The translations under genes and the position numbers were made by a program. The notes beneath the pieces were generated by a model that saw only the letters and a list, made by a program, of their open reading frames with translations, searched no databases and was not told where the DNA came from. Source: CAYQEC01 sp964416425 (lineage in GTDB: Bacteria > Actinomycetota > Acidimicrobiia > Spongiisociales > UBA5794). Taken from it: a DNA stretch of 64,000 nucleotides. Below are positions 16,848 through 25,357 of the stretch, piece by piece. Every line of letters starts with the position of its first letter. The first letter of the stretch is position 1. The stretch covers positions 1 through 64,000 of the forward strand of contig CAYQEC010000008.1 of assembly GCA_964416425.1 (NCBI GenBank), in the 5' to 3' direction.

Positions 16848-18122
16848 TCAGCCGAGCCCCAGATCGCGGGCCTTCAAGTCGTCGTAGGTCTCCCGCCGCA
16901 CCACGAGGCGGGCCGTTCCGCCGCCGGCGAACACGACGGCAGGACGCACCACCATGTTGTAGTTGGAGCCCATCGAATGCCCGTAGGCGCCGGTGACCGG
17001 GGTGGCGAGCACGTCCCCCACCGCCACGTCGGCGGGCACCATCGCCTCGTGCACGATCACGTCGCCCGACTCGCAGTGCTTGCCGACGACGCGCACCTGA
17101 CGGGGCCGGGCAGCATCGGTCGCCCGCGGCAGGAACGCCTCGTAGCCGCTGCCATAGAGCACAGGGCGGGGATTGTCGCTCATGCCGCCGTCGACCGCCA
17201 CGTAGGTGCGGACGCCCGGGATGTCCTTGATCGTCCCCACCCGATAGAGGGTCACCGCCGCCCGAGCGACGACGGCCCGTCCCGGCTCGGCGGTGACCCG
17301 GCCCCGGATCCCGGCGGCGTCGCAGGCGGCGAGCACCACCTGGGCCCACTCGGCGATGGACGGCGCCTGCTCCCCCTCGACGTAGGCGACCCCGAGCCCA
17401 CCGCCCAGTGACAGCTCCTCGAGGCCGAGGGGCACCACGAACGGCGCCAGCACCGCCACCGCGTCGGCGAAGAACCCGGCGTCGAACACCTGGCTCCCGA
17501 TGTGGGCGTGGATGCCGGCGAGACGGTGCGGCGAGTGCCCGAGCCGGTCGACGGCCGCCTGCGCCGCCCCCGAGGCGAGCCCGAACCCGAACTTGGAGTC
17601 GGCGATGCCGGTGCGAAGGTACTCATGGGTGTGGGCCTCCACCCCCGGGGTCACCCGGACCAGCAACGGCGGCACCTCCAGCCCCTCCGCCGCGAGCCGG
17701 TCGATACGATCCAGCTCGTCGAAGGAGTCGACCACGAGGCGCCCCACCCCGGCCGTCAGCGCCGCCCGCAGCTCCGCCTCCGACTTGTTGTTGCCGTGCA
17801 TGACGAAACGCTCCGCCGGCACCCCGGCGGCCAGCGCCACTTCCAGCTCGCCCCCGGTCGCCACGTCGAGGCACATGCCCTCTTCGTGGGCGAGGCGGGC
17901 CATCGCCCCGCACAGGAACGCCTTGGTGGCGTAGGCGACGCCGTCGCCGAAGGCGGCGACCGCCTCCCGGCAGCGGGCCCGAAGGTGCTCCTCGTCGTAG
18001 ACGAAGAGGGGGGTGCCATGCTCGGCGGCGAGGTCGACGACGTCGCAACCCCCGATGGAGAGCCGCCCGGAGGCGTCCACCCTGGCGGTGGCGGGGAGCA
18101 GCGAGGGCGGGAGGGCGGTCAC
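16848..18122 (-). CDS. lysA: Diaminopimelate decarboxylase
   Basis: The last step of lysine synthesis, decarboxylating meso-diaminopimelate. I choose the GTG at 18120-18122, which overlaps the argS stop (GTGA) and has GGAG in the argS tail as ribosome site, giving 424 residues. The PLP lysine lies in YATKAFLCGAM near residue 60; HGNNKSEAEL, the glycine-rich SLGGGLGVAY cofactor loop, TAEPGRAVVA and the KHCESGDVI substrate cysteine motif are all present. The open frame extends far upstream through argS, but only as a shadow. Confidence 0.96.
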   Translation of the reverse strand: MTALPPSLLPATARVDASGRLSIGGCDVVDLAAEHGTPLFVYDEEHLRARCREAVAAFGDGVAYATKAFLCGAMARLAHEEGMCLDVATGGELEVALAAGVPAERFVMHGNNKSEAELRAALTAGVGRLVVDSFDELDRIDRLAAEGLEVPPLLVRVTPGVEAHTHEYLRTGIADSKFGFGLASGAAQAAVDRLGHSPHRLAGIHAHIGSQVFDAGFFADAVAVLAPFVVPLGLEELSLGGGLGVAYVEGEQAPSIAEWAQVVLAACDAAGIRGRVTAEPGRAVVARAAVTLYRVGTIKDIPGVRTYVAVDGGMSDNPRPVLYGSGYEAFLPRATDAARPRQVRVVGKHCESGDVIVHEAMVPADVAVGDVLATPVTGAYGHSMGSNYNMVVRPAVVFAGGGTARLVVRRETYDDLKARDLGLG

Positions 18123-19882
18123 ATCCGCTCCGGGATCTCGAGACCGAGCAGGTCGAGGGCGACGTCGAGCTGCCGCAGCGTCAGCTCGAGCAGCGCCAGC
18201 CACGACGCCTGCCGCTGCGGGTTCTCCTCCCGCAGCACGTGGCATTCCTCGTAGAAGCGGCTCAGGCCGGTGCTGACCTCGTAGGCGTACTCGGCGAGGT
18301 GGTTGGGGGCGCGGAACTCGATGGTGCGGTCCAGCACCTCGGGAAAGCGGGCCAGCTCCAGCATGAGGGCCCGCTCGGCGTCCACGGTGGGAGCGACGAT
18401 CGCACCCGGCGCCAGGTCCTGCTCCGCCGCCTTGCGCAGGATCGAATTGATGCGGACCGCCCCGTAGAGCAGGTAGGGGCCGGTCTTGCCCTGAAACGAC
18501 GTGAACCGCTCCACGTCGAAGACGTAGTTGGACTGGCGATGGTTGCGCAGGTCGCCGTACTTGAGGGCGGCGAGCCCGACCTTGCGGGCGATCTCGGCCC
18601 GTTCCTCGGAAGGGTACGCCTGGGCGATGTCGGCCTCGGCGAGCCGCTCCTCGGCAGCGGTGGTGACGAGGGCGATGAGATCCTGGAGGCGGAGCACGCC
18701 GCCCTCCCGGGTCTTGAAGGGCTTGCCGTCGGGGCCGTTGACCGTCCCGAAGGCGATGTGCTCCAGCCCGACGCCGGCCGGCACGATGCCGGCCTTGCGG
18801 GCGCCCCGGAACACCTGCTCGAAGTGAAGGGCCTGGCGGGCGTCGACCACATAGAGGATGAGCTCGAAGCCCTCCTCCATCCGGTGCTGCAGCGTGGCGA
18901 GGTCGGTGGTCGAGTAGAGGTAGGAGTCGTCGGAGCGGGTCAGCAGCAACGGCGGCAGCTCCTTGCTGTCGTCCGGCTCGGCCACGTCGACGATGAGGGC
19001 CCCGTCCGACTCGACCGCGATCCCCCGATCCCGCAGATCCGCCACCATCGGGGCGAGACGATCGTGCACCGTGCTCTCCCCGTACCAGAGGTCGAACTCG
19101 ACCCCGAGCGCCTCGAAGTCCTTGCGCTGCTCGGCCACCGAGACGTCGTGGAAGTGGCGCCACAGCGCCACGTACCCGGGGCGCCCGTTCTGGAGGTCGA
19201 AGGTGGCCTGGCGGGCCCGCTCCGCCTCCTCCGGGTCGGCCTGGCAGCGGACGACGACGATCGGGTACATCTCGGACAACTCGTCGAGGGTGACCGGAGG
19301 CTCCTCCGGGTAGGGCCCGGCGGAGTCGGCGTCGAAGTAGGGCAGGTCGGGCCGGCGCCGCTCCATCTCGATGATGAGCTGGCCGATCGGCATGCCCCAG
19401 TCGCCGAGGTGGACGTCGCCCCAGGTGTCGTGGCCGGCGAAGCGGAAGAGGCGCTTCAGGCTCTCCCCGATGATCGAGGCCCGCAGGTGGCCGACGTGCA
19501 TCGACTTGGACAGGTTGGGGCCGCCGTAGTCGACGAGGACCCGCCGGGGGGAGGCGGGGGCGGGCACCCCGAGGCGGGCGTCGCCTGCGACGGCGGCGAT
19601 GAGGTCGCCGAGGTGCTCGTCGGTGACGGTGATGTTGATGAACCCGGGGCCGGCCACCGAGACGTCGGCGAACTCGGGGGTGTCCCCCAGCGCCGCGATC
19701 ACCGCCGCGGCGAGGGTACGGGACTCCCGTCCCGCCGCCTTGGCGGCGGGTAGCGCCCCGTTGCACTGGAACTGGGCGAGGTCGGGCCGTTGCGACACCA
19801 CCACCTCGCCGTGGCCCGGGTCGAGGCCGAGGGCGGCGAAAGCGGCTCCGAAGCGCTCCGAGAGCTGGCTGATGAGGGACAT
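18119..19882 (-). CDS. argS: Arginyl-tRNA synthetase
   Basis: Class I synthetase charging tRNA-Arg. With the ATG at 19880-19882 it has 587 residues. It shows the N-terminal additional domain, the DYGGPNLSKSMHVGHLR segment containing the HIGH-type motif (HVGH), the degenerate KMSKS loop as GKPFKTREGG, and the C-terminal DALR anticodon domain ending in LDLLGLEIPERM. A tRNA-Arg gene lies divergently about 105 bases upstream, a cognate enzyme-tRNA neighbour pair. It heads a coupled run with lysA. Confidence 0.97.
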   Translation of the reverse strand: MSLISQLSERFGAAFAALGLDPGHGEVVVSQRPDLAQFQCNGALPAAKAAGRESRTLAAAVIAALGDTPEFADVSVAGPGFINITVTDEHLGDLIAAVAGDARLGVPAPASPRRVLVDYGGPNLSKSMHVGHLRASIIGESLKRLFRFAGHDTWGDVHLGDWGMPIGQLIIEMERRRPDLPYFDADSAGPYPEEPPVTLDELSEMYPIVVVRCQADPEEAERARQATFDLQNGRPGYVALWRHFHDVSVAEQRKDFEALGVEFDLWYGESTVHDRLAPMVADLRDRGIAVESDGALIVDVAEPDDSKELPPLLLTRSDDSYLYSTTDLATLQHRMEEGFELILYVVDARQALHFEQVFRGARKAGIVPAGVGLEHIAFGTVNGPDGKPFKTREGGVLRLQDLIALVTTAAEERLAEADIAQAYPSEERAEIARKVGLAALKYGDLRNHRQSNYVFDVERFTSFQGKTGPYLLYGAVRINSILRKAAEQDLAPGAIVAPTVDAERALMLELARFPEVLDRTIEFRAPNHLAEYAYEVSTGLSRFYEECHVLREENPQRQASWLALLELTLRQLDVALDLLGLEIPERM

Positions 19883-19987
19883 GCTGCGGCGGCCTCGCCG
19901 GTGGTCGGACGGTGGTCGGATGGTGGTCGGCAAGGATAGGCCGCCATTCCCCAGCCCCCGGCGGCTTGGTACACTCCGGCGGGTCCC

Positions 19988-20062
<75 letters not shown>

Positions 20063-20214
20063 TCGCCTGCTCCCCCGCACCCAATCCAGGGGTGGTGGAC
20101 GGCGGAACCACGCTCCCCGGCCCACCGTTCGCCCGGCCGGGCCCGTCCGGCACGATCTCCCTGTCCGTAGACCAACCCGATCGCTAGGGTTTCGCGCACC
20201 GGCGGAGGTGGAGG

Positions 20215-20997
20215 ATGCGACCGATCTGGAAAGGTGCGATCTCGTTCGGGCTCGTCACGATCCCGGTAGGGCTGTATGCCGCCACCGAGAGCAAACGCCC
20301 CCGCTTCCGCCAGCTCCGTGAGTCCGATCACAGCCCGATCCGCTACAAACGGGTCGCCGAGGCCGACGGCGAAGAGGTGCCCTACGAGCACATCGTCAAG
20401 GGCTACGAGATCGACAAGGGCCGCTACGTCGTCTTCACCCCCGACGAGCTGTCCGACATCATGACCGGGATCTCGGGCGGCACGGTCGACGTCGTCCAGT
20501 TCGTCGACGAGCACGAAATCGACCCCATCTACTACCGCAGCGCCTACTACCTGGCGCCGGAGAAGACCGGCGTCAAGGCCTACCGCCTCCTGCGCGACGC
20601 CCTCACCCGCAAGCAGATGGTGGGCCTCGCCAAGGCGGCGATCCGGGAGCGGGAGTACCCGGCGACGATCCGGGTCGAGGACGACGTGCTCGTCCTCGAG
20701 ACCATGTTCTGGCCCGACGAGATCCGCGAGCCGCGCTTCGAGACGCTCGAGGAGGAGATCGAGGTGCGGGACGAGGAGTTGGCGATGGCCGAGATGATCA
20801 TCGACAACCTCGCCGCCGCCTTCGATCCGACCGTCTGGGTGGACGAGTCCCGTGAGGCGGTGGAGGCCGCGGCCGAGAAGAAGGCCGACGGCCAGGAGAT
20901 CGTCGCCCCCGAGGCGCCCCAAGCGACCGGGGTCGTCGACCTGATGGAGGCGCTCAAGGCGAGCGTCGAGGCCACCAAGGCACGAAAGGCGGGCTGA
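20215..20997 (+). CDS. ku: Ku protein of bacterial non-homologous end joining
   Basis: Prokaryotic Ku forms a homodimer ring on broken DNA ends and recruits the LigD ligase. The 260 residues start MRPIWKGAISFGLVTIPVGLY, the standard Ku opening, and contain KGYEIDKGRYVVFTPDEL and YYLAPEKTGVKAYRLL. The C-terminal about 50 residues are acidic then lysine-containing, as in other bacterial Ku tails. A GGAGGTGGAGG ribosome site and a TAGGGT -10-like box precede it. The ligase partner is encoded convergently about 175 bases downstream. Confidence 0.96.
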   Translation: MRPIWKGAISFGLVTIPVGLYAATESKRPRFRQLRESDHSPIRYKRVAEADGEEVPYEHIVKGYEIDKGRYVVFTPDELSDIMTGISGGTVDVVQFVDEHEIDPIYYRSAYYLAPEKTGVKAYRLLRDALTRKQMVGLAKAAIREREYPATIRVEDDVLVLETMFWPDEIREPRFETLEEEIEVRDEELAMAEMIIDNLAAAFDPTVWVDESREAVEAAAEKKADGQEIVAPEAPQATGVVDLMEALKASVEATKARKAG

Positions 20998-21010
20998 GGG
21001 GGCAGCCGGA

Positions 21011-21121
21011 TCAGGCGTCCGGCGGCGCCGCCTCCTGCGCCTCGAGCTCGGCGGTGAGGACGAAGGCGACGAGGATGAGCGCCAGCGTCAATCCGGTCAT
21101 GAGGGCTTCGACGGCGGACAT
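21011..21121 (-). CDS. Possible 36-residue one-pass membrane microprotein
   Basis: An ATG at 21119-21121 opens a 36-residue frame, MSAVEALMTG then a hydrophobic LTLALILVAFVLTA helix and an acidic tail ending AAPPDA, stopping with TGA at 21011. The hydrophobic span flanked by charged ends is typical of a small membrane protein. No good ribosome site is visible, and the gap is only 175 bases, so chance remains possible. Confidence 0.35.
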   Translation of the reverse strand: MSAVEALMTGLTLALILVAFVLTAELEAQEAAPPDA

Positions 21122-21172
21122 AGGGTCACGTCGGCACCGCGGCGCCCGTCCTTGAAGCACAGTTTTCGCGAG

Positions 21173-22096
21173 CTAGGGCCCTTCGTCGGCCCAGGAGGCC
21201 GCGTCGGGGCCATCGTCGGTGAATCCCTGGAACGAGGGGCCTCGCAGCCGGCCGGTCGAGGTCCACTCCTTGAACTGCACCAGGGCGACGAGCCGGGGCT
21301 CGACCCAGACGCCGTCCCGGGGTAGCTCGGGATCGGCCGCGAACGGGCAATCTGCCACCGTCATCTCGTCGAGCGCCGCCCGGATCGCCGCCAGGGCCCG
21401 GTCGTCGAATCCGCTGCCCACCCCGCCGATCCAGCGCAGCTCCGGCCCGTCCCACAGTCCCAGTTGCAGCGCCCCGAAGGTTCCGCCACGGCCCCCCTTC
21501 CCGGGGGTGAAACCGCCGACGACGGCCCGCACCCGCCGGTAGTGGGCGATCTTGCGCCAGTCGGGCGATCGGACCCCGGGGCGGTAGCGGCTGCCCGCCC
21601 GTTTGGCGACGATGCCCTCCAGGCCGCGGTCGATGACGAACTGCCACAGTGGCGCCGGGTCGGCGGGGATCACCGTCCCGGCCACGATCGGCGCCGGGAG
21701 GGCGATGGCGCCGAGGCGGGCGCGCCGTTCCTCGATGGGGGCGGCGGTCACCTCCTCACCGTCGAGCAGGACGTCGAAGGCCACGAAGCTGACCGGCGTC
21801 CGGACGGCGGCCGCCGCCACCCGGGCCGGGCCGGTGAGATTGATGCGGGCCTGGAGCCGCTCGAACGAGGGCCGGTTCTGCTCGTCGAGGGCGACGATCT
21901 CGCCGTCGAGGACCACGGGGCGTTCGGCGGACAAGCCGGCGAACTCGGGATAGCGGGCCGTGATGTCGTCGCCCCTCCTGCTCACCAGCCGCACCCGCCT
22001 CACGTCCCATTCGAGGAGGGCACGGACCCCGTCCCACTTCAGCTCGAAGGTCCAGGCGTCGTCGACGAACGGCCCCGGCCATGGGACCGCCAGCAT
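21173..22096 (-). CDS. ATP-dependent DNA ligase, LigD ligase-domain type
   Basis: It seals DNA nicks through a ligase-AMP intermediate, presumably with the nearby Ku. The 307 residues contain the adenylation motif I as ELKWDGVRAL near residue 20, VLDGEIVAL (motif III region), LEGIVAKRAGSRYRPGVRS (motif IV/V region) and the OB-fold domain with VGGFTPGKGGRGGTFGAL. Polymerase and phosphoesterase domains of full LigD are absent from this gene and not seen elsewhere in the window. The true start may lie a few codons upstream, overlapping yqeY. Confidence 0.9.
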   Translation of the reverse strand: MLAVPWPGPFVDDAWTFELKWDGVRALLEWDVRRVRLVSRRGDDITARYPEFAGLSAERPVVLDGEIVALDEQNRPSFERLQARINLTGPARVAAAAVRTPVSFVAFDVLLDGEEVTAAPIEERRARLGAIALPAPIVAGTVIPADPAPLWQFVIDRGLEGIVAKRAGSRYRPGVRSPDWRKIAHYRRVRAVVGGFTPGKGGRGGTFGALQLGLWDGPELRWIGGVGSGFDDRALAAIRAALDEMTVADCPFAADPELPRDGVWVEPRLVALVQFKEWTSTGRLRGPSFQGFTDDGPDAASWADEGP

Positions 22097-22116
22097 CGGG
22101 GCGTAGTCCGGCAGCG

Positions 22117-22572
22117 CTATGCGCCGAGCTCCTCGCTCACCAGGCGGTTCACCAGGTTCCCGTCGACCGCGGCGCCGGACTTCATGACGTGCCCGATGAC
22201 GCGCCCCGTCATCTTGGGATCGGTTGCCCCCAGCTCTTCGATGGCGGAACGCACCAGGGCCCGGGTCTCATCCTCGCCGAGGCTCTGCGGCAGCCAGCGC
22301 GACAGGTACTCGATCTCGAACGCCAGCTTGTCGGCCTGCGCCCGCCCCCGCTCTCCGGCGTCCTCGAACTCCCGCTTCGCCTTCGCCATCTTCTTGACGT
22401 AGGAGCCGATCGTGGCGACGTACAGGGCGTCATCGACCTCGCCGGAGAAGCCCGGCGCCGACTTGGCGACCGACACCTCCGATTGCACCTGCCGGATAAC
22501 GTTAACCCGCGGACGGTCCCCGGTTTTCATCGCATCCTTGAGCTCTGCCGTCAGTTGTTCTCTCACCGACAT
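22117..22572 (-). CDS. yqeY: GatB/YqeY domain protein
   Basis: A 151-residue all-helical protein with the YqeY pattern: MSVREQLTAELKDAMKTGD…RVNVIRQVQSEV at the N-terminus, EIEYLSRWLPQ in the middle and a C-terminal MTGRVIGHVMKSG segment. YqeY resembles the tail domain of GatB, the tRNA-dependent amidotransferase subunit, and may bind tRNA, but its exact role is not established. It precedes the ligase gene by 20 bases and could share its transcript. Confidence 0.92.
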   Translation of the reverse strand: MSVREQLTAELKDAMKTGDRPRVNVIRQVQSEVSVAKSAPGFSGEVDDALYVATIGSYVKKMAKAKREFEDAGERGRAQADKLAFEIEYLSRWLPQSLGEDETRALVRSAIEELGATDPKMTGRVIGHVMKSGAAVDGNLVNRLVSEELGA

Positions 22573-22786
22573 GTGTCTCGCCCTCCTCAGGCGGCCGAAG
22601 TCAAGGCTAACCGCGGCAACACATTCCGGGCGGCGGGTTCGGTCCCCCGAGCCAAATCGCTTGAATCCTCCACCCGGCCGGGTCTATGATCCCTGCCGCG
22701 GATCAGGCGTCTGGTCCTTTTGTTGTGACGCGGTTTGAGAAAGTATTCACATTCACAAAGATGGACGATGAGGAGCTGACCAGGCG
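22573..22786. other. Divergent promoter region between yqeY and whiB
   Basis: This 214-base gap separates divergent genes. It contains the most AT-rich stretch of the area around 22715-22765 (TTTTGTTGTGACG, then GTATTCACATTCAC), as expected for a whiB promoter. A GAGGAG ribosome site lies 11 bases before the whiB ATG. I do not see a clear operator. Confidence 0.45.
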
Positions 22787-23059
22787 ATGTTGACACTCAC
22801 CGATTGGCGAGAGCTATCCGCCTGCAGGGATTCAGACCCCACCCTCTTCTTCCCGATCGGAACCACGGGTCCGGCGGTGGAGCAGATCGTCAAGGCCCAG
22901 ATGATCTGCTCGATCTGCTCGGTGCAGGAAGCGTGCCTGCAGTACGCCCTCCATACCAACCAGGAAGCAGGGGTCTGGGGGGGATACGCCGAGGACGACC
23001 GGCGCCGGCTGCGCAAGCGCTGGCTCGCCGAGCGGCGGCGCCAGCGCCAAGCGAGCTGA
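22787..23059 (+). CDS. WhiB-family iron-sulfur transcriptional regulator
   Basis: WhiB proteins are actinobacterial Fe-S regulators that bind the principal sigma factor. The 90 residues carry the four cluster ligands: Cys in LSACRD (residue 13), the CSIC pair in MICSICSVQEACLQYA, and the following Cys, in the C-x(n)-C-x2-C-x5-C arrangement. The GVWGGYAEDDRR turn and the basic tail KRWLAERRRQRQ follow. By length and the TDWRELSACRDSDP opening it is closest to the WhiB1/WhiB2-like essential group, but I cannot assign the subtype. Confidence 0.95.
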   Translation: MLTLTDWRELSACRDSDPTLFFPIGTTGPAVEQIVKAQMICSICSVQEACLQYALHTNQEAGVWGGYAEDDRRRLRKRWLAERRRQRQAS

Positions 23060-23078
23060 GCGACTCCGTTTTGAGTTT

Positions 23079-23102
23079 GGGCCCGGTCGGAAGACCGGGC
23101 CC
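23079..23102. terminator. Bidirectional hairpin between whiB and DUF3107 gene
   Basis: GGGCCCGGTC and GACCGGGCCC form a perfect 10-bp stem with a GGAA tetraloop. It sits between two convergent stop codons (23059 and 23118). No T-run follows on either strand, as is common for actinobacterial terminators. Confidence 0.65.
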
Positions 23103-23117
23103 ATGCCGTGTCGGGGG

Positions 23118-23345
23118 TCAGGAGAATCCGACCCCGGGCGAGTTCTTGCCCTTGTCCACCTCGAGGAACACGATCTTCTCGGCGACCAGGCCGTGACGCT
23201 CCCCCTTGGCGTCGGTGATCCACAGCATCGCCCCCTCGGCGATCGCCGCTTCCAGGTCGGCGATGAGCGCCGCCGGATCCTCGACCTCGAACTCGAGCTC
23301 CCGGGCCGCTTGGACCCCGATGCGGACCTTCACGTTGTCACTCAT
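23118..23345 (-). CDS. DUF3107 small cytosolic protein
   Basis: The 75-residue protein reads VKVRIGVQAARELEFEVED…LWITDAKGERHGLVAEKIVFLEVD, a compact beta-rich sequence that matches the DUF3107 family, which is nearly restricted to actinobacteria and has no assigned function. The pattern of alternating hydrophobic residues suggests a small beta barrel. It lies between whiB and mrp; 50 bases separate it from mrp, with which it may be co-transcribed. Confidence 0.85.
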   Translation of the reverse strand: MSDNVKVRIGVQAARELEFEVEDPAALIADLEAAIAEGAMLWITDAKGERHGLVAEKIVFLEVDKGKNSPGVGFS

Positions 23346-23395
23346 GCCGTCCTCGCTGTTCCCGGTTGGCTGGAGACGAATCGTAGACGGGCGGC

Positions 23396-24490
23396 TCAGC
23401 GGATCACGAGCTCGGGGTGGCTCCGCAGCTTCGGCTTGCGGTTCTCCACCTCTTCCGCCAGGGCGGCGAAGGCGGCCGCCGCCTCCCCGCCGGCGTCGGC
23501 GATGACGGCGGGGCGACCGGCATCGGCCCCCTCCCGCAACGCCGTCACCAGCGGGATCCGCGCCAGCAACGGCACCTCCAGCTCACGGGCCAGCAACTCC
23601 CCTCCCCCCTCACCGAAGAGCCGGTAGCGCGTCCCGTCGTCTCCGGTGAACCACGACATGTTCTCGACGACGCCGAGGATGTCCTGATTCACCTTGCGCG
23701 CCATGAGGCCGGCCCGCTTGGCAACCCGCTGCGCCGTGATCTGCGGGGTGGTGACGACGATCGCCTCCGCCCGGGGCAGGAACTGCGAGATCGAGATCGC
23801 CACGTCCCCCGTCCCCGGCGGCATGTCGATGAGGAGGTAGTCGGGGTCGCCCCAGTGGACGTCGGCCAGGAACTGCTCCAGTGCCTTGTGCAGCATCGGG
23901 CCTCGCCAGATGACCGCCTGGTCGGGGGTCACGAAGAAGTCCATCGACATCACCGCCACCCCGTGGCGCTCGGGGGGTAGCAGCGTGTCGTCGATGACGG
24001 TGGGCTGGCGGTCGATCCCCAGCATCTTCGGGATGGAGAACCCCCAGACGTCGGCGTCGATGATCCCCACCGAATGACCCGCCTGCGCCAGCGCCACCCC
24101 GAGGTTCGCCGTCACCGACGACTTGCCGACGCCGCCCTTGCCGGAGGCGACGGTGATGATGCGGGTGCGGCTGCCGGCCTTCCCGAAAGAGATCTCCCGG
24201 CCCTCGCCCCGGACCTTGGTGACGAGGCGGCTCCGCTCCTCGTCGGTCATGTGGGTGAACTCGACCGCCACGTCGGTGACACCCGGCACGCTGCGGGCGG
24301 CGGCGGTGACGTCGGCGGTGAGCTTGTCCTTGAGGGGACAGCCGGGGATGGTGAGCGCCACCAGGACCCGGACGGCGCCGCTCTCCGAAACTTCGAGCTC
24401 GCGCAGCATGTCGAGGTCCGCCAGGCTGCGATGGATCTCGGGATCTTCGACCTTCTCGATGGCGGCGCGAACCGCGGCAACATCGACCAC
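23396..24490 (-). CDS. mrp: Mrp/NBP35-family iron-sulfur carrier ATPase
   Basis: Mrp (ApbC) is a P-loop ATPase that carries and delivers Fe-S clusters. The 364 residues have an N-terminal MIP18/DUF59 domain (about 1-90, with DPEIHRSLADLDM) followed by the ATPase with the deviant Walker A VASGKGGVGKSSVTANLG and DYLLIDMPPGTGDV. The usual CxxC near the C-terminus is not seen, as in several actinobacterial Mrp proteins. The start is GTG with AGGAGA upstream. It is divergent from a SufR-like regulator with which it shares a palindromic promoter region. Confidence 0.94.
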   Translation of the reverse strand: MVDVAAVRAAIEKVEDPEIHRSLADLDMLRELEVSESGAVRVLVALTIPGCPLKDKLTADVTAAARSVPGVTDVAVEFTHMTDEERSRLVTKVRGEGREISFGKAGSRTRIITVASGKGGVGKSSVTANLGVALAQAGHSVGIIDADVWGFSIPKMLGIDRQPTVIDDTLLPPERHGVAVMSMDFFVTPDQAVIWRGPMLHKALEQFLADVHWGDPDYLLIDMPPGTGDVAISISQFLPRAEAIVVTTPQITAQRVAKRAGLMARKVNQDILGVVENMSWFTGDDGTRYRLFGEGGGELLARELEVPLLARIPLVTALREGADAGRPAVIADAGGEAAAAFAALAEEVENRKPKLRSHPELVIR

Positions 24491-24502
24491 GACGTACTTC
24501 TC

Positions 24503-24531
24503 CTATCCGCGTAGTGGATAGAAACTATAGT
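24503..24531. promoter_or_regulatory. Shared operator/promoter of mrp and the SufR-like gene
   Basis: CTATCC and GGATAG form an inverted repeat (24503-24508 and 24516-24521). Next to it ACTATAGT (24524-24531) is a perfect palindrome that contains TATAGT on both strands, so one 8-base element could serve as the -10 box in both directions. The mrp start codon is at 24490 and the regulator's preferred start at 24577, so transcription starts near 24518 and 24538 would fit both genes. Confidence 0.5.
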
Positions 24532-24576
24532 GAGAGCTGCATACGCACCGATCCGGCACCAGAGGCGGTAGGACGG

Positions 24577-25272
24577 GTGGACACCAGGCTCTTCGATCAG
24601 CAGGTCGGCGACCTCGCCTCGTCCCTCGGGGACGCCACCCGGCGCGGGATCTACATCGCGGTGCGGGAAGCCGCCGAACCGGTCACCGCCTCCCAGATCG
24701 CCGAGCTGTTCGCCATCCACGCCAACGTCGCTCGCCACCACCTCGACCGGCTCGTCGACGACGGCTACCTCCAGGTGTCGCACCGCCGCCGTCCCGGCAA
24801 GCGGGGTCCCGGCGCCGGCCGTCCCGCCAAGCACTACGAGGTCACCCAGAAGGAAGTGTCGCTGCAGTTCCCGGCCCGGCGCTACGACCTGCTCTCCGAG
24901 CTGCTCGCCCGCATGGTGGAACGGCTCGCCCCCGAATCGGCGGCAACGATCGCCGAGGAGGTGGGGCGCGACTACGGCCGCGAGCTGGCGGCCCAGATCG
25001 GATTCCCCGAAGACGCCGGCTTCGAGACTGCGGTGCAGGCGGTGGTACGAGCCATGACCGGGGTCGGGTTCGGCACCGAGGCCCACGCCGACGAGCGCCG
25101 TCTCGTCACCCGCTTCTGCCCGTTCGGGGAGGCGGCGGCCAACCATCCCGACATCGTCTGCAGACTCGACCAGGGCATCGTCACGGGTCTGCTCGAGAAG
25201 GTCGACTCCACCGACCGGCCGGTGGTGACACCCCATCCCACCCCGGAAGAAGCCTGCATCACCGACGTGTGA
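24577..25272 (+). CDS. SufR-like helix-turn-helix regulator with C-terminal cysteines
   Basis: The N-terminal winged helix (SSLGDATRRGIYIAVREA, then TASQIAELFAIHANVARHHL as recognition part) is of the ArsR/DeoR type. The C-terminal part has three cysteines in the spacing of the Fe-S regulator SufR: RFCPFGEAAANHPDIVC and a final EACITDV. SufR represses Fe-S assembly genes when its cluster is intact. I use the GTG at 24577 (231 residues), since a GTG at 24514 would start inside the promoter. The divergent neighbour is an Fe-S carrier, which supports the assignment. Confidence 0.8.
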   Translation: MDTRLFDQQVGDLASSLGDATRRGIYIAVREAAEPVTASQIAELFAIHANVARHHLDRLVDDGYLQVSHRRRPGKRGPGAGRPAKHYEVTQKEVSLQFPARRYDLLSELLARMVERLAPESAATIAEEVGRDYGRELAAQIGFPEDAGFETAVQAVVRAMTGVGFGTEAHADERRLVTRFCPFGEAAANHPDIVCRLDQGIVTGLLEKVDSTDRPVVTPHPTPEEACITDV

Positions 25273-25357
25273 CCAGAAACGCGAACGGTCACACCATTGC
25301 GGCTCAATGTCCCGGTCTCGACCGCCGACAATGCTCCACTCAGGCTCAACAGGAGGT

